NCBI GenBank assembly: GCA_045634005.1
Contig: JAZQZL010000018.1
Location: 1-64,000, forward strand
From: Flemingiibacterium sp045634005
Lineage (GTDB): Bacteria > Bacillota > Clostridia > Oscillospirales > CAG-272
Length of the DNA: 64,000 nt
Direction of reading: 5' to 3'
Within the stretch, counting starts at the first letter, position 1. The number at the start of each line of letters is the position of its first letter. The position numbers and the translations under genes were made by a program. Shown here piece after piece: positions 15,419-23,324 of this stretch. Below the pieces are notes generated by a model. The model was not told the DNA's origin and searched no databases. It saw nothing but the letters and a program-made list of their open reading frames with translations.

Positions 15419-17068
15419 TTATATTTTAAAATATTGCTTACCAACGTTGTCAGACAAAAGCACCGCATCTACAGTTGCAAATGCAAGTGCGCCGTGTCCT
15501 TCCTCGAGGATACCGCTCTTGTCAAACACCTTTTTAACAGTATCGTTCATAGCACAGAAAATTATACGTTTTCCGTCCTTGGCAAATTCGTCTGCCATTT
15601 CTCCGAGCGTTTCGACGGAGGTTATATCGATATCGGGAACCTCGCGGAACGATACGATAACCTCATCAAATGCGGAAAGCTCGCCGATCTTTACGGATAA
15701 CTTACCGATATTGCCGAAGAATACGTCGCCAGTCACGTAAACTACAACTGCATTTCCGTGGCCCTCACCAAGCTTACCGCGTGCTGCAAGACGCTTCTCA
15801 TCTACGTCAGACACGGTAACACCGAGATGTGCCGCATTCTTTACAAACACCATAAGCGAGAAGATTATTCCGATAACTATCGCTATAGTGAGGTCGAATA
15901 CAACGGTCGCGATCATAGTAATAAGGAACTGAAGGATCGCTCCGACAAACTTCTTTTTAAATATGTACTTGATCGCGTGCCACTCATTCATACGCCACGC
16001 GGTAACCATAAGCACGCCTGCAAGTGCGGGCATAGGTACAAGCGCCATAACGTCGCCGAGAAGGAACATAGCCGCGAGAAGCCACACTGCGTGGAAAATA
16101 CCGGTAAGACGAGTCTGTGCACCGGACTTTATAGCAACGCTTGTACGCGCGATAGCCGCAGTAGCAGGTACACCTCCGAAAAAAGGCATAAGCACGTTAC
16201 CGATACCCTGACCGATAAGCTCGATGTTAGCGTCAAACGGCTCATTCTTCATTCTCGATGCAGATGCACCGCAAAGAAGGCTCTCGATCATACCGAGTGC
16301 CGCAACGGTAATGGCAGGTGAAATAAGCTTGCTTATCATATCCGTGCTGAATCCGTCAAAGGAAATACGGTCAGCAAGGAAGAGCGTTTTCGGAATCTCA
16401 CCTACAGTTGCAACCCCGTCAAAACGGAAGATAACGTATACCACCGTAGCAACGATGATACCGATAAGCGAGGACGGAACCTTCGCATTCCACTTTTTTG
16501 GCCAGATTATCATAATTGCAACAACAATAAGGCCAAGTAAAACCGACCAGAGATGCGGATTGAAGCCAAGCTCGCCATAAGAGATAAGCTTTGCTATGGC
16601 ACCCTCACCCTCGGACGTAGTACCGAAGAAGTTGTCCACCTGACCGAGCGCGATTATGACCGCGATACCCGATGTAAAACCGGTGATAACGGGTCGCGGA
16701 ATAAGCTTAACAAGACCGCCGAGCTTGAATATGCCGCAAAGCAGCAGCAGAGCTCCTGCAATAAGACAAACCCAGAATACGCCGTTAAGACCGACCGTCG
16801 ATGCAATTCCAATAAGCACCGCACTCATAGCACCCGTAGGGCCGGATATCTGGAAGGATGCGCCAGAAAGAGCACTTATAACGATACCTGCGATTATCGC
16901 TGTAACAAGCCCCGATGCCGCAGTAGCGCCGCTCGCGACACCGAATGCAAGCGCAAGCGGAAGTGCAACAGCCGCAACCGTAAGGCCTGCAAGCAGGTCT
17001 TTAATAAGCTTCGAGCCGTTATATCCTGAAAATTCAGAACGAAGCATTTTTGCAAAATTCTTTATCAT
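15419..17068 (-). CDS. SulP-family anion transporter with STAS domain
   Basis: 549 residues: a membrane part of ~400 residues with the SulP signature near the N-terminus (AGLTVAAVALPLALAFGVASG) and a C-terminal cytoplasmic STAS domain (about 435-545, VVVYVTGDVFFGNIGKLSVKI). The family moves sulfate, bicarbonate or other anions with sodium ions or protons. GAGGTG is upstream of the ATG. Operon with trxA. If sulfate is the substrate, pairing with thioredoxin, the electron donor for sulfate reduction, would make sense, but no assimilation genes are present here. Confidence 0.9.
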   Translation of the reverse strand: MIKNFAKMLRSEFSGYNGSKLIKDLLAGLTVAAVALPLALAFGVASGATAASGLVTAIIAGIVISALSGASFQISGPTGAMSAVLIGIASTVGLNGVFWVCLIAGALLLLCGIFKLGGLVKLIPRPVITGFTSGIAVIIALGQVDNFFGTTSEGEGAIAKLISYGELGFNPHLWSVLLGLIVVAIMIIWPKKWNAKVPSSLIGIIVATVVYVIFRFDGVATVGEIPKTLFLADRISFDGFSTDMISKLISPAITVAALGMIESLLCGASASRMKNEPFDANIELIGQGIGNVLMPFFGGVPATAAIARTSVAIKSGAQTRLTGIFHAVWLLAAMFLLGDVMALVPMPALAGVLMVTAWRMNEWHAIKYIFKKKFVGAILQFLITMIATVVFDLTIAIVIGIIFSLMVFVKNAAHLGVTVSDVDEKRLAARGKLGEGHGNAVVVYVTGDVFFGNIGKLSVKIGELSAFDEVIVSFREVPDIDITSVETLGEMADEFAKDGKRIIFCAMNDTVKKVFDKSGILEEGHGALAFATVDAVLLSDNVGKQYFKI

Positions 17069-17093
17069 TGGTCACACCTCAATTAAACGTTAT

Positions 17094-17126
17094 AATGCGC
17101 CGATCTTGCAATCGGCGCATTTTTTA
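17094..17126. terminator. Hairpin between ilvE and the SulP gene
   Basis: 11-bp perfect stem AATGCGCCGAT / ATCGGCGCATT with a six-base loop directly after the ilvE stop. The T run is on the plus strand; on the minus strand only TTAT follows, so ilvE termination may be partial. Confidence 0.65.
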
Positions 17127-18197
17127 TTAGTCAACTTTAACGGTCCAGCCGAGAGTGTCGGGCTGCTTGCCCCACTGAATGCCGGTAAGGTTATCGTAAA
17201 GCTTCTGTGCGATGGTGCCGATCTCATTGTTATTGATGATCATCTTTTCGCCGCCGTTGTTAAGCTCGCCGATAGGGCTGATTACGGCTGCGGTACCGGT
17301 ACCGAATGCTTCGTTAAGCTTGCCTGCCTTGTAAGCGTCTACTACCTCGTCGATGGAAAGACGGCGCTCGGTTACCTTGTAGCCCCAGTTCTTAAGAAGC
17401 TCGATGCAGGACATACGGGTAACGCCGGGAAGGATAGATCCTGCCTCGGTGGTAGGGGTGATTACCTCGCCGTCGATGACGAAGAATACGTTCATCGCGC
17501 CAACCTCATCGATGTACTTGTGCTCGATACCGTCAAGCCAGAGAACCTGCGCATAGCCGAGCTGCTCAGCCTTCTTCTGACCGATAAGCGAAGCCGCGTA
17601 GTTACCGCCGCACTTGGTGAAGCCCGTACCGCCCTTGACAGCGCGAACGTACTCGTTTTCAACGAATATCTTAACGGGATTGATACCTGCAGCATAGTAA
17701 GAGCCAACGGGCGAGAGAATAATTGCAAAGAGATAATTTTTTGCAACGTGTACGCCAAGATGCACGTCAGTTGCGATGATAAACGGACGGATGTAGAGCG
17801 AGGTGCCGTCCTTTACGGGTACCCAATCCTTATCAACGTTGATAAGTGTCTTAAGAGCCTCGATGCAGTCATCAATGTCAACGTGAGGAATGCACATACG
17901 GTCGTTGGTACGGTTCATACGCTCAAAGTTCTTGTCAGGACGGAAGAGCTGAATCTCACCGGTAGGAGTGCGATATGCCTTAAGACCCTCAAAGATTTCC
18001 TGTGCATAGTGGAACACCATGGTAGCAGGGTCAAGTTCAAAGGGAGCATAGGGTACTATGCGAGCATCGTACCAACCCTTACCCTCGGTGTAATTCATCA
18101 AAAACATATGATCGGAGAAGAAGTTTCCGAAGCCAAGCTTGTCCCAATCAGGCTTTGCCTTGGGAGTAGTAGTTCTTTCAATTCTGATATCTATCAT
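17127..18197 (-). CDS. ilvE: Branched-chain amino-acid aminotransferase
   Basis: 356 residues, the length of the class-IV, type-II BCAT group. Transfers the amino group between glutamate and the 2-oxo acids of Val, Leu and Ile using PLP. Conserved pieces: HYAQEIFEGLKAYR, FRPDKNFERMNRTNDRMCIP, the PLP-lysine region VKGGTGFTKCGGNYAAS, and GTGTAAVISPIGEL. The start is ATG 18197 (GGAGG 8 bases upstream). It stands alone; no other ilv genes are in the window, and no T-box leader is visible in the 186-base upstream gap. Confidence 0.95.
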   Translation of the reverse strand: MIDIRIERTTTPKAKPDWDKLGFGNFFSDHMFLMNYTEGKGWYDARIVPYAPFELDPATMVFHYAQEIFEGLKAYRTPTGEIQLFRPDKNFERMNRTNDRMCIPHVDIDDCIEALKTLINVDKDWVPVKDGTSLYIRPFIIATDVHLGVHVAKNYLFAIILSPVGSYYAAGINPVKIFVENEYVRAVKGGTGFTKCGGNYAASLIGQKKAEQLGYAQVLWLDGIEHKYIDEVGAMNVFFVIDGEVITPTTEAGSILPGVTRMSCIELLKNWGYKVTERRLSIDEVVDAYKAGKLNEAFGTGTAAVISPIGELNNGGEKMIINNNEIGTIAQKLYDNLTGIQWGKQPDTLGWTVKVD

Positions 18198-18383
18198 TGT
18201 TATATCCTCCAAAATATATTACATTAAAAATATTATACACCTATATAACTGCTTTTGCAATATACTAAAGTGAATAAATTTAAAAAATTTTTTCTCTACT
18301 TTCGTACAAAATCGCATAAAGGTGCGTCTATGGGCAAAAATAGGTGCGTAGAACGCCAGACTTTAATTATTTCGGAGGTAAAA

Positions 18384-19676
18384 ATGAATAACAGCAACAA
18401 TAGAAAAAATTTCGCTCGGATACTGTGTGCGCTGCTCGGCGCGCTCGTAATCATTGGCATCGCTGTACCCGTCAGCGCAAAAAGCTCACTCTCTCCCGCG
18501 CTTGACATTATAGCAGCCGAGTTCACTATGGCTAAAAGCGGGCTTGTCGGCACGGGCATTTATTTCGAAAAGGAGGATTTCGCCGCGGCTCTCGGAATTG
18601 AGAACGTAGGGAAAATAACTATCGCTTCCCTTCCGGACGCCAGCCTCGGACGGCTTCAGCTCGGCTCACGGTACGTCGAGGTCGGTCAGACCATCTCCGA
18701 GCGCAACCTTGACTCGCTCAAATTCGTACAGTACGGAAGCGGAGAGGTTGAAGCCTCGTTTAAATTTACCCGTGGCTCGGACATATACGGCACAGCGTAC
18801 GAATGCGCGCTTTACACGCTCACAAGCGTCAACACCGCACCGGTAATTGAAACGGGTGCAAATGCCGCCAAGGGCGCGGCAACAGCCTACACTGGCATAG
18901 CTTATCTCGGCGCGCTCAGCGCTACTGACCGCGAGGACGATTCACTCACGTTTGAAGTAATAAAAGCGCCCTCGAACGGTACTGTAAAGCTCACGGATAA
19001 AGCTCGCGGCTACTATGAATACACCTCAAACGACAAATTTGTCGGTGGCGACAGCTTCACAGTACGCGTAACCGATAAATACGGCAACCGCTCAACTGAC
19101 ACCAAGATAAGCGTTCGCGTTGAAAAGGTAAGCGAGAGCGAGGTGTACGCGGATATGAACGGACACTGGGCAAACTCTGCCGTAATTTCCTGTATTAAAG
19201 CCGGAGTTATCAGCGCGGCGCAAACGGGCGACAAGTTCTACCCCGACGCGTATATCAGCCGCGCGGAGTTCCTCGCACTTGCAATGAGTGCGGCAGGATA
19301 TACGGGCTTTTCGACAAGCAATACAGGCTTTGAGGACGACGACGAAATACCGACAGATTACAAAGGCTATATAGCCGCCGCAAAGGCATTCGGAATTATC
19401 GACGGTATAGAAACCGACACCGGCCTCCGCTTCTATCCAAGCAACCAGATAACGCGCTGTGAGGCGGCAGTAATACTTTCACGCCTTACGGGTATCACGG
19501 GCGGCGCGGTGTCTGTATTCGCAAATGAAGCGATACCTGCGTGGGCAGAGGGAGCTATGGTCGGCCTCTATAACGCCGGCATACTTCGCGGTATGGGTGA
19601 CGGCACGCTGGGTGCATACACGCCCATAACAAGGGGAGCTGCAGCACAGCTCGTTTCGGGTATAATCGGCAGATAA
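18384..19676 (+). CDS. Secreted S-layer-homology protein with cadherin-like domain
   Basis: 430 residues. A signal peptide (residues 1-33, KNFARILCALLGALVIIGIA then VSA) precedes an unassigned domain (~35-150), a bacterial cadherin/Ig-like domain (~155-255; GALSATDREDDSLTFEV, FVGGDSFTVRVTDKYGN), and three SLH repeats (~260-430; MNGHWANSAVISCIKAGVI, YKGYIAAAKAFGIIDGI, AEGAMVGLYNAGILRGMGDG). SLH domains bind pyruvylated wall polysaccharide, so the protein should be anchored at the cell surface. GGAGG is 6 bases before ATG 18384. It is a single gene closed by a terminator. Confidence 0.88.
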   Translation: MNNSNNRKNFARILCALLGALVIIGIAVPVSAKSSLSPALDIIAAEFTMAKSGLVGTGIYFEKEDFAAALGIENVGKITIASLPDASLGRLQLGSRYVEVGQTISERNLDSLKFVQYGSGEVEASFKFTRGSDIYGTAYECALYTLTSVNTAPVIETGANAAKGAATAYTGIAYLGALSATDREDDSLTFEVIKAPSNGTVKLTDKARGYYEYTSNDKFVGGDSFTVRVTDKYGNRSTDTKISVRVEKVSESEVYADMNGHWANSAVISCIKAGVISAAQTGDKFYPDAYISRAEFLALAMSAAGYTGFSTSNTGFEDDDEIPTDYKGYIAAAKAFGIIDGIETDTGLRFYPSNQITRCEAAVILSRLTGITGGAVSVFANEAIPAWAEGAMVGLYNAGILRGMGDGTLGAYTPITRGAAAQLVSGIIGR

Positions 19677-19683
19677 AAAATTT

Positions 19684-19719
19684 GAGGTGCACCGCTCGGT
19701 GCACCTCGTTTGTTTTATT
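19684..19719 (+). terminator. Terminator of the SLH protein gene
   Basis: 11-bp perfect stem GAGGTGCACCG / CGGTGCACCTC with a two-base centre, then GTTTGTTTTATTT. Confidence 0.8.
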
Positions 19720-20818
19720 TGATTTTTATCGGGAGCTCAACTGTAAGTACAGTTTCTTCGCCATCAACATTCATAATAACCGTGGCCACTGCGGTGTATT
19801 TTCCGCTTGGTAGTCCGTTCATCTCCGAAAGTTCAGCAGCGAAGGTATCGGTGTACTTCACAGATTTACCAGCCTCGATAACGGCACTGTCCGAATAGGT
19901 AGACAGATTCGGTATAATATTCGCACCGGCTGCGGCAATCAGATCTATATCGCAGATGTATTCGGCTGTGACGTCAGTTTTGTTTGCGTTTTGAAGTGTA
20001 GCCGTAAGCGAAAGCGGCGCCTCAGGATTGGCGTCAGCAAGCTTGTACGTACCGCGCTCGGATTTAAGCGTAAGCTTATATCCGTCCTGTGTGACCGACC
20101 GAGAGGTAGGCTGGGTTGGGATAAAGAGCGAATAATATCCTACGACAAGCATCGCAGCTATGATGAAGAATACCACGAGCATCACGATATGCCGTTTCGA
20201 AAGTATCGGCTTCACGTTTGTTTTAGGAATAAAGCCAAGCTTCATAACGATCGGCACCATAGCGCCCATAAACATCACAAGAAGGAAGGCTTCCGCAGGA
20301 AACAGCGCGAGATTTTTCATTACACGCGGTATGGTCATAAACGCGTAGCTCTTTCCGTAAAAGATGTCGTAATACCACATCATAAGCGTGGGATTGATGA
20401 TGAGATTGGTTATAGCTACAACCGAGAATCGCGACAGTATAACGCGCGTTGCAGTCATATTTGAACGCCACAAAAAGAGCGCGAACAAAAGCGATCCGGA
20501 TATCTCCTCAAATATGAAGGGAAAGAAATACGCACCCTGCGGGAAGATAAGACATCCGAGCGTATCGCTTATCGCCGCCGCCACCATGGCTACCACCGGT
20601 CCGAATATCGACGCGCCAAGGGCGTTAACAAAAAAGCCGACTGTGATGTTAAGGCTCGGTCCGACTGGAATCTGCACGGATTTCAGTGCAACTCTCACCG
20701 CAATAAGTATAGCCGCAATGCAAAGCATACGAATGTCGAAAAGCTGCATTGCAGCATCACGCCAATATGCGCACGAGAATGGATGCTTGTAGATAGGCTC
20801 GTTTCGTAAATCCTTCAT
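19715..20818 (-). CDS. folT: Folate ECF transporter S component with extra exported domain
   Basis: 367 residues. The first ~215 are a six-helix S component of the FolT type (VGPSLNITVGFFVNALGA, ISDTLGCLIFPQGAYFFPFI), which captures folate and needs the shared EcfAAT module encoded elsewhere. A seventh helix (~225-245) leads to a ~120-residue beta-rich domain, probably outside the membrane, resembling BsuPI-type inhibitor or Ig-like folds; this tail is unusual for FolT. The start is ATG 20818, GGAGG 12 bases upstream. The leader contains a tetrahydrofolate riboswitch, which independently supports the folate assignment. Confidence 0.88.
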   Translation of the reverse strand: MKDLRNEPIYKHPFSCAYWRDAAMQLFDIRMLCIAAILIAVRVALKSVQIPVGPSLNITVGFFVNALGASIFGPVVAMVAAAISDTLGCLIFPQGAYFFPFIFEEISGSLLFALFLWRSNMTATRVILSRFSVVAITNLIINPTLMMWYYDIFYGKSYAFMTIPRVMKNLALFPAEAFLLVMFMGAMVPIVMKLGFIPKTNVKPILSKRHIVMLVVFFIIAAMLVVGYYSLFIPTQPTSRSVTQDGYKLTLKSERGTYKLADANPEAPLSLTATLQNANKTDVTAEYICDIDLIAAAGANIIPNLSTYSDSAVIEAGKSVKYTDTFAAELSEMNGLPSGKYTAVATVIMNVDGEETVLTVELPIKIK

Positions 20819-20883
20819 AAAATAAAAATACCTCCTTATAATGACATTCCGTATTGCCACATATAGGAGATATCTCCGTTATG

Positions 20884-20985
20884 TAACAGCGGGATGCGAC
20901 CTTAGCACCGCAGATAAACATCTTTCGTTCCCAAGACAACTCCCCGTTCATGGGACACTTTACGCGCTATGATCTACTCTGTATT
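20884..20985 (-). promoter_or_regulatory. Tetrahydrofolate (THF) riboswitch
   Basis: On the minus strand the conserved class features appear in order: AGAGTAG, GCGTAAAGTG, GGGGAGTTGTC, GAACGAAAG, then GCGGTGCTAAGGTCGCATCC, with P1 closed by ACAG/CTGT. About 65 bases downstream is the folT start, after a GGAGATATCTCC palindrome that could serve in expression control. Ligand binding is expected to lower folT expression. Confidence 0.88.
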
Positions 20986-21009
20986 TGTTGTACCTCACAG
21001 TACAATACT

Positions 21010-21038
21010 ATGATAACACATTATAAGACAAAAATCAA
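21010..21038 (-). promoter_or_regulatory. Promoter of the riboswitch-folT transcript
   Basis: Minus strand TTGATT (21033-21038), 17-bp spacer, TATCAT (21010-21015), giving a start about 20 bases before the aptamer. Confidence 0.55.
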
Positions 21039-21152
21039 GTGGAATTTAAGCAATAATATGAGACAATAACTCGCGCTTTCTGTGCAGTTTAACGCTATTT
21101 TAACACCAAAAAGCACCGTCTAAAAAAAGCAAAATATTTTTTCAAAAACCTA

Positions 21153-21181
21153 TTGACAAACGTGTCTGCTTGTGATATAAT
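21153..21181 (+). promoter_or_regulatory. Promoter of the tRNA-Met/tRNA-Glu unit
   Basis: TTGACA (21153-21158), 17-bp spacer, TATAAT (21176-21181). Confidence 0.9.
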
Positions 21182-21222
21182 ATTTAGGCATCGTGGTTGT
21201 AAAACGTTCACGAATGACATAT

Positions 21223-21299
21223 GGCGGAGTAGCTCAGTTGGCTAGAGCAACCGGTTCATACCCGGTAGGTCATGGGTTCAAGTCCAATCTCCGCTACCA
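21223..21299 (+). tRNA. tRNA-Met (CAT)
   Basis: 77-nt cloverleaf; anticodon stem ACCGG/CCGGT with loop TTCATAC, acceptor GGCGGAG/CTCCGCT, encoded CCA. It lacks the three G-C pairs of an initiator stem, so it is elongator Met. Isoleucine-type modified CAT cannot be wholly excluded from sequence. Confidence 0.93.
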
Positions 21300-21327
21300 T
21301 TTTTTCTCGGCCAATAGGTCGGGATAC

Positions 21328-21402
21328 GGCCCGTTGGTCAAGCGGTTAAGACACGGCCCTTTCACGGCTGTAACATGGGTTCGATTCCCGTACGGGTCAC
21401 CA
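21328..21402 (+). tRNA. tRNA-Glu (TTC)
   Basis: 75-nt cloverleaf; acceptor GGCCCGT/ACGGGTC, anticodon loop CTTTCAC with TTC, T-arm GGGTTCGATTCCC, encoded CCA. Its last ~20 bases and downstream flank are duplicated at 21538-21567, outlining an old insertion or duplication. Confidence 0.95.
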
Positions 21403-21480
21403 AATAAAAAATCCACCCTTTATGGGTGGTTTTTTATTTGCTTATCTGTTTCGCAGAATCGAACCCTTCGAATTGCCGCT
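21382..21480 (+). repeat. tRNA-Glu 3' end plus terminator plus tail, intact copy
   Basis: The first 29 bases recur at 21538-21567 with one extra base. The part after the terminator stem (21424-21480) recurs imperfectly at 23270-23326, including a shared ATCTGTTTCG...GAATCGAACCC...TCGAATTGCCGCT tail. The second copy is split by cassette B. Confidence 0.75.
21413..21435 (+). terminator. Terminator of the tRNA-Met/tRNA-Glu unit
   Basis: CCACCC-TTTAT-GGGTGG followed by six T. Confidence 0.9.
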
Positions 21481-21537
21481 AAACAAACGGTTATCCGCCC
21501 GAGTATGCAATTCGTGCCGCCGCGAAGCTGCGGCAGG

Positions 21538-21567
21538 CGATTTCCCGTACGGGTCACCAAATAAAAA
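21538..21567 (+). repeat. tRNA-Glu 3'-end remnant at the left edge of cassette B
   Basis: Repeats the tRNA-Glu T-arm/acceptor end, CCA and A-tract of 21382-21410 with one inserted T. The remaining ~55 bases between the two copies (21481-21537) hold no gene. Confidence 0.75.
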
Positions 21568-21597
21568 CCATCCCTTGGCGTACCTGCGATAAAGCAG
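21568..21597. repeat. Left inverted end of accessory cassette B
   Basis: A 30-base end starting CCATCCC and ending ATAAAGCAG, 27/30 identical to the left end of cassette A. Preceded by AATAAAAA, as in the tRNA-Glu terminator. No gene lies in 21598-21720, apart from a hairpin pairing AAAGCAGTA with TACTGCTTT. Confidence 0.7.
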
Positions 21598-21720
21598 TAT
21601 TTTACTTCTTCTTGATGTAAAGTACTGCTTTATCTTTTCAACAATGAATTGATAATTGTTTTTTGAGAAATGTATGCTATAATATAATTACACCGGTGAT
21701 AAACTTTTTGGAGGTACAAT

Positions 21721-22827
21721 ATGAACATTAAAATAGGTGCGATTATCAAAAAACTTCGCGCAGAAAATAATATTACACAAGACACACTTGCTACTGCCAT
21801 AGGGGTAACACCTCAAGCGATATCTCGCTGGGAGTCTGAAGGCGGGTATCCCGATATAGAACTTCTTCCCGCTTTGGCGGACTTTTTCTCGGTCAGCACT
21901 GATGAACTTCTCGGATACAAAATATCGGAAAGAGAACAAGAGCTTGCAAACATCAAAAAAGAATTGCGCCGTTTGGCAGAAGTGGGAACGCATCAAGAAA
22001 AGCTTTCTTTCGCCCGAGATGCGTTTGTTAAATTTCCGAACGATTGCAAAATCAAAGTTTATCTTGCTGCCTGTTTGTCGGACGAATGGAGAATTACACA
22101 CGAGGAATCACTGATTCATGAATCCGAAACCCTCTGTTTATCGGTAATTGATGACTGCCGTGATGAAGATATACGTTATGAAGCAATTTTTACTTTAAGC
22201 AGCATATATAACGAATTGGGAGAAATAAAAAAAGCGAGAAGCACATTAGAATTGCTCTCGCCCATGAAGTACTGCCGTGAAACGGCTCTCGCTTGCGGAA
22301 TTGGTGATGGAAATACAGAATTCTATATTCAAGATGAAATTGATAAACTTACCGACAGCTTGGGATTGTCCATTCACAATCTTGTACTGCATGAAGATTT
22401 ACCGGGCGATCCCTCTACTTGGGATAAAAAAATTGAAATGCTTACTATTTCCAATCGTCTTTATGAGACGATATATGGGGACAATCTTATGTTTTATCAC
22501 ACTCGCCTCTCCCGAAATTATTGGTTGATCTCTACCTATAAGATTGCACAAACCAAAACGGAAGAAGCCATTGAAATTCTTGAAAAAATGTGTTATCACG
22601 CCATTGAATACGATAAAGCGTATATCAATGATCATGGCAAATTTTTCACATCAATTCTTGTCGATAAATTGATTTATCCTGAACCAAACAAAGATTTTCA
22701 CGAGTGCACGGAGCATACGGAATGCTATCATATTCTCAAAAAAATGCAGCATCCTCGATATGATTGCATTCGTCAGGATCCTCGTTTCATTTCAATTATT
22801 GAAAAATTGAATCAGTATACAAAATAA
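21721..22827 (+). CDS. XRE-family regulator with TPR-like C-terminal region
   Basis: 368 residues. Helix-turn-helix at 1-66 (ITQDTLATAIGVTPQAISRWE), then a long helical region (~75-365) with paired-helix repeats reminiscent of TPRs (IRYEAIFTLSSIYNELGEIKKA). Many regulators of this layout sense peptides or stress, but the signal here is unknown. GGAGG lies 6 bases before the ATG, with a TATAAT about 30 bases further up. It is AT-richer than nearby housekeeping genes, consistent with acquisition, and is the only gene of cassette B. Confidence 0.85.
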   Translation: MNIKIGAIIKKLRAENNITQDTLATAIGVTPQAISRWESEGGYPDIELLPALADFFSVSTDELLGYKISEREQELANIKKELRRLAEVGTHQEKLSFARDAFVKFPNDCKIKVYLAACLSDEWRITHEESLIHESETLCLSVIDDCRDEDIRYEAIFTLSSIYNELGEIKKARSTLELLSPMKYCRETALACGIGDGNTEFYIQDEIDKLTDSLGLSIHNLVLHEDLPGDPSTWDKKIEMLTISNRLYETIYGDNLMFYHTRLSRNYWLISTYKIAQTKTEEAIEILEKMCYHAIEYDKAYINDHGKFFTSILVDKLIYPEPNKDFHECTEHTECYHILKKMQHPRYDCIRQDPRFISIIEKLNQYTK

Positions 22828-22835
22828 GTTATTCA

Positions 22836-22863
22836 GCCCCGCCTTGCGCGGGGCTTTGCTTTT
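22836..22863 (+). terminator. Terminator of the cassette B regulator
   Basis: GCCCCGC / GCGGGGC stem with a five-base loop, then TTTGCTTTT. Confidence 0.8.
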
Positions 22864-23243
22864 GTGCCCACAAAAGCAGTGCTTGTCAGGAAAAATAGAT
22901 GGGCTTTCGAGATGCACAAAGCAAAGGCTCCCTTGTGTAAAGGGAACTGTCGCAAAGCGACTGAGGGATTGTTTTACGATGACTTTTTGTTTTTACAATC
23001 TCTCCGTCACGGCAAGCCGTGCCACCTCCCTTTACACAAGGGAGGCTCTTTACTGCCCGACAGTACACCTGTAAGATATAACACACTATACCTTGCAGGG
23101 CAAGTAGTGTGAAAAGGAGTACGGACATTTGTGCGTACTCCTTTTGTGTAGGGCGGGGATTTATCTCCCGCCGCTTTATTTGATTTAAACCGTTCGTAAC
23201 GGCGGCACCAAGGCACCGCCCTACAATGTTTCGGAAAGTCAAT
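22858..23243. mobile_element. Composite repeat of cassette B (no coding sequence)
   Basis: Same order of parts as 14665-15058: palindrome CTTTTGTG/CACAAAAG, MITE-like block (22923-23050), 34-bp imperfect palindrome (23112-23145), and a 77-bp GTAGGGCGG-ended block (23148-23224). Nothing coding is visible. Confidence 0.75.
22923..23050. repeat. MITE-like inverted-repeat block, copy B
   Basis: 128 bases with ends AAAGGCTCCCTTGTG / CACAAGGGAGGCTCTT; the loop-side trinucleotides differ from copy A in a compensatory way (GTCGCAAAGCGAC against GTCACCAAAGGTGAC), so the small inner hairpin is preserved. Confidence 0.75.
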
Positions 23244-23274
23244 CTGCTCTATCGCAGGTACCCCTTGTGGATGG
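23244..23274. repeat. Right inverted end of accessory cassette B
   Basis: 31 bases, reverse complement starting CCATCC and containing GTACCTGCGATA, matching the left end with one gap and a few changes. It is followed by TTTTTTG, so the two ends together rebuild a CCATCC...GGATGG-T6 terminator. Confidence 0.7.
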
Positions 23275-23324
23275 TTTTTTGTTTTGTGTATCTGTTTCGT
23301 CGAATCGAACCCCTCGAATTGCCG

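Noticed and set aside
16656..18227. 523-codon open frame on the plus strand over sulP and ilvE
   Set aside because: It covers parts of two well-supported minus-strand genes and their terminator, and the translation resembles no protein family.
18198..18383. T-box or other amino-acid leader upstream of ilvE
   Set aside because: The minus-strand leader is short and AT-rich, with no T-box consensus or terminator/antiterminator pair.
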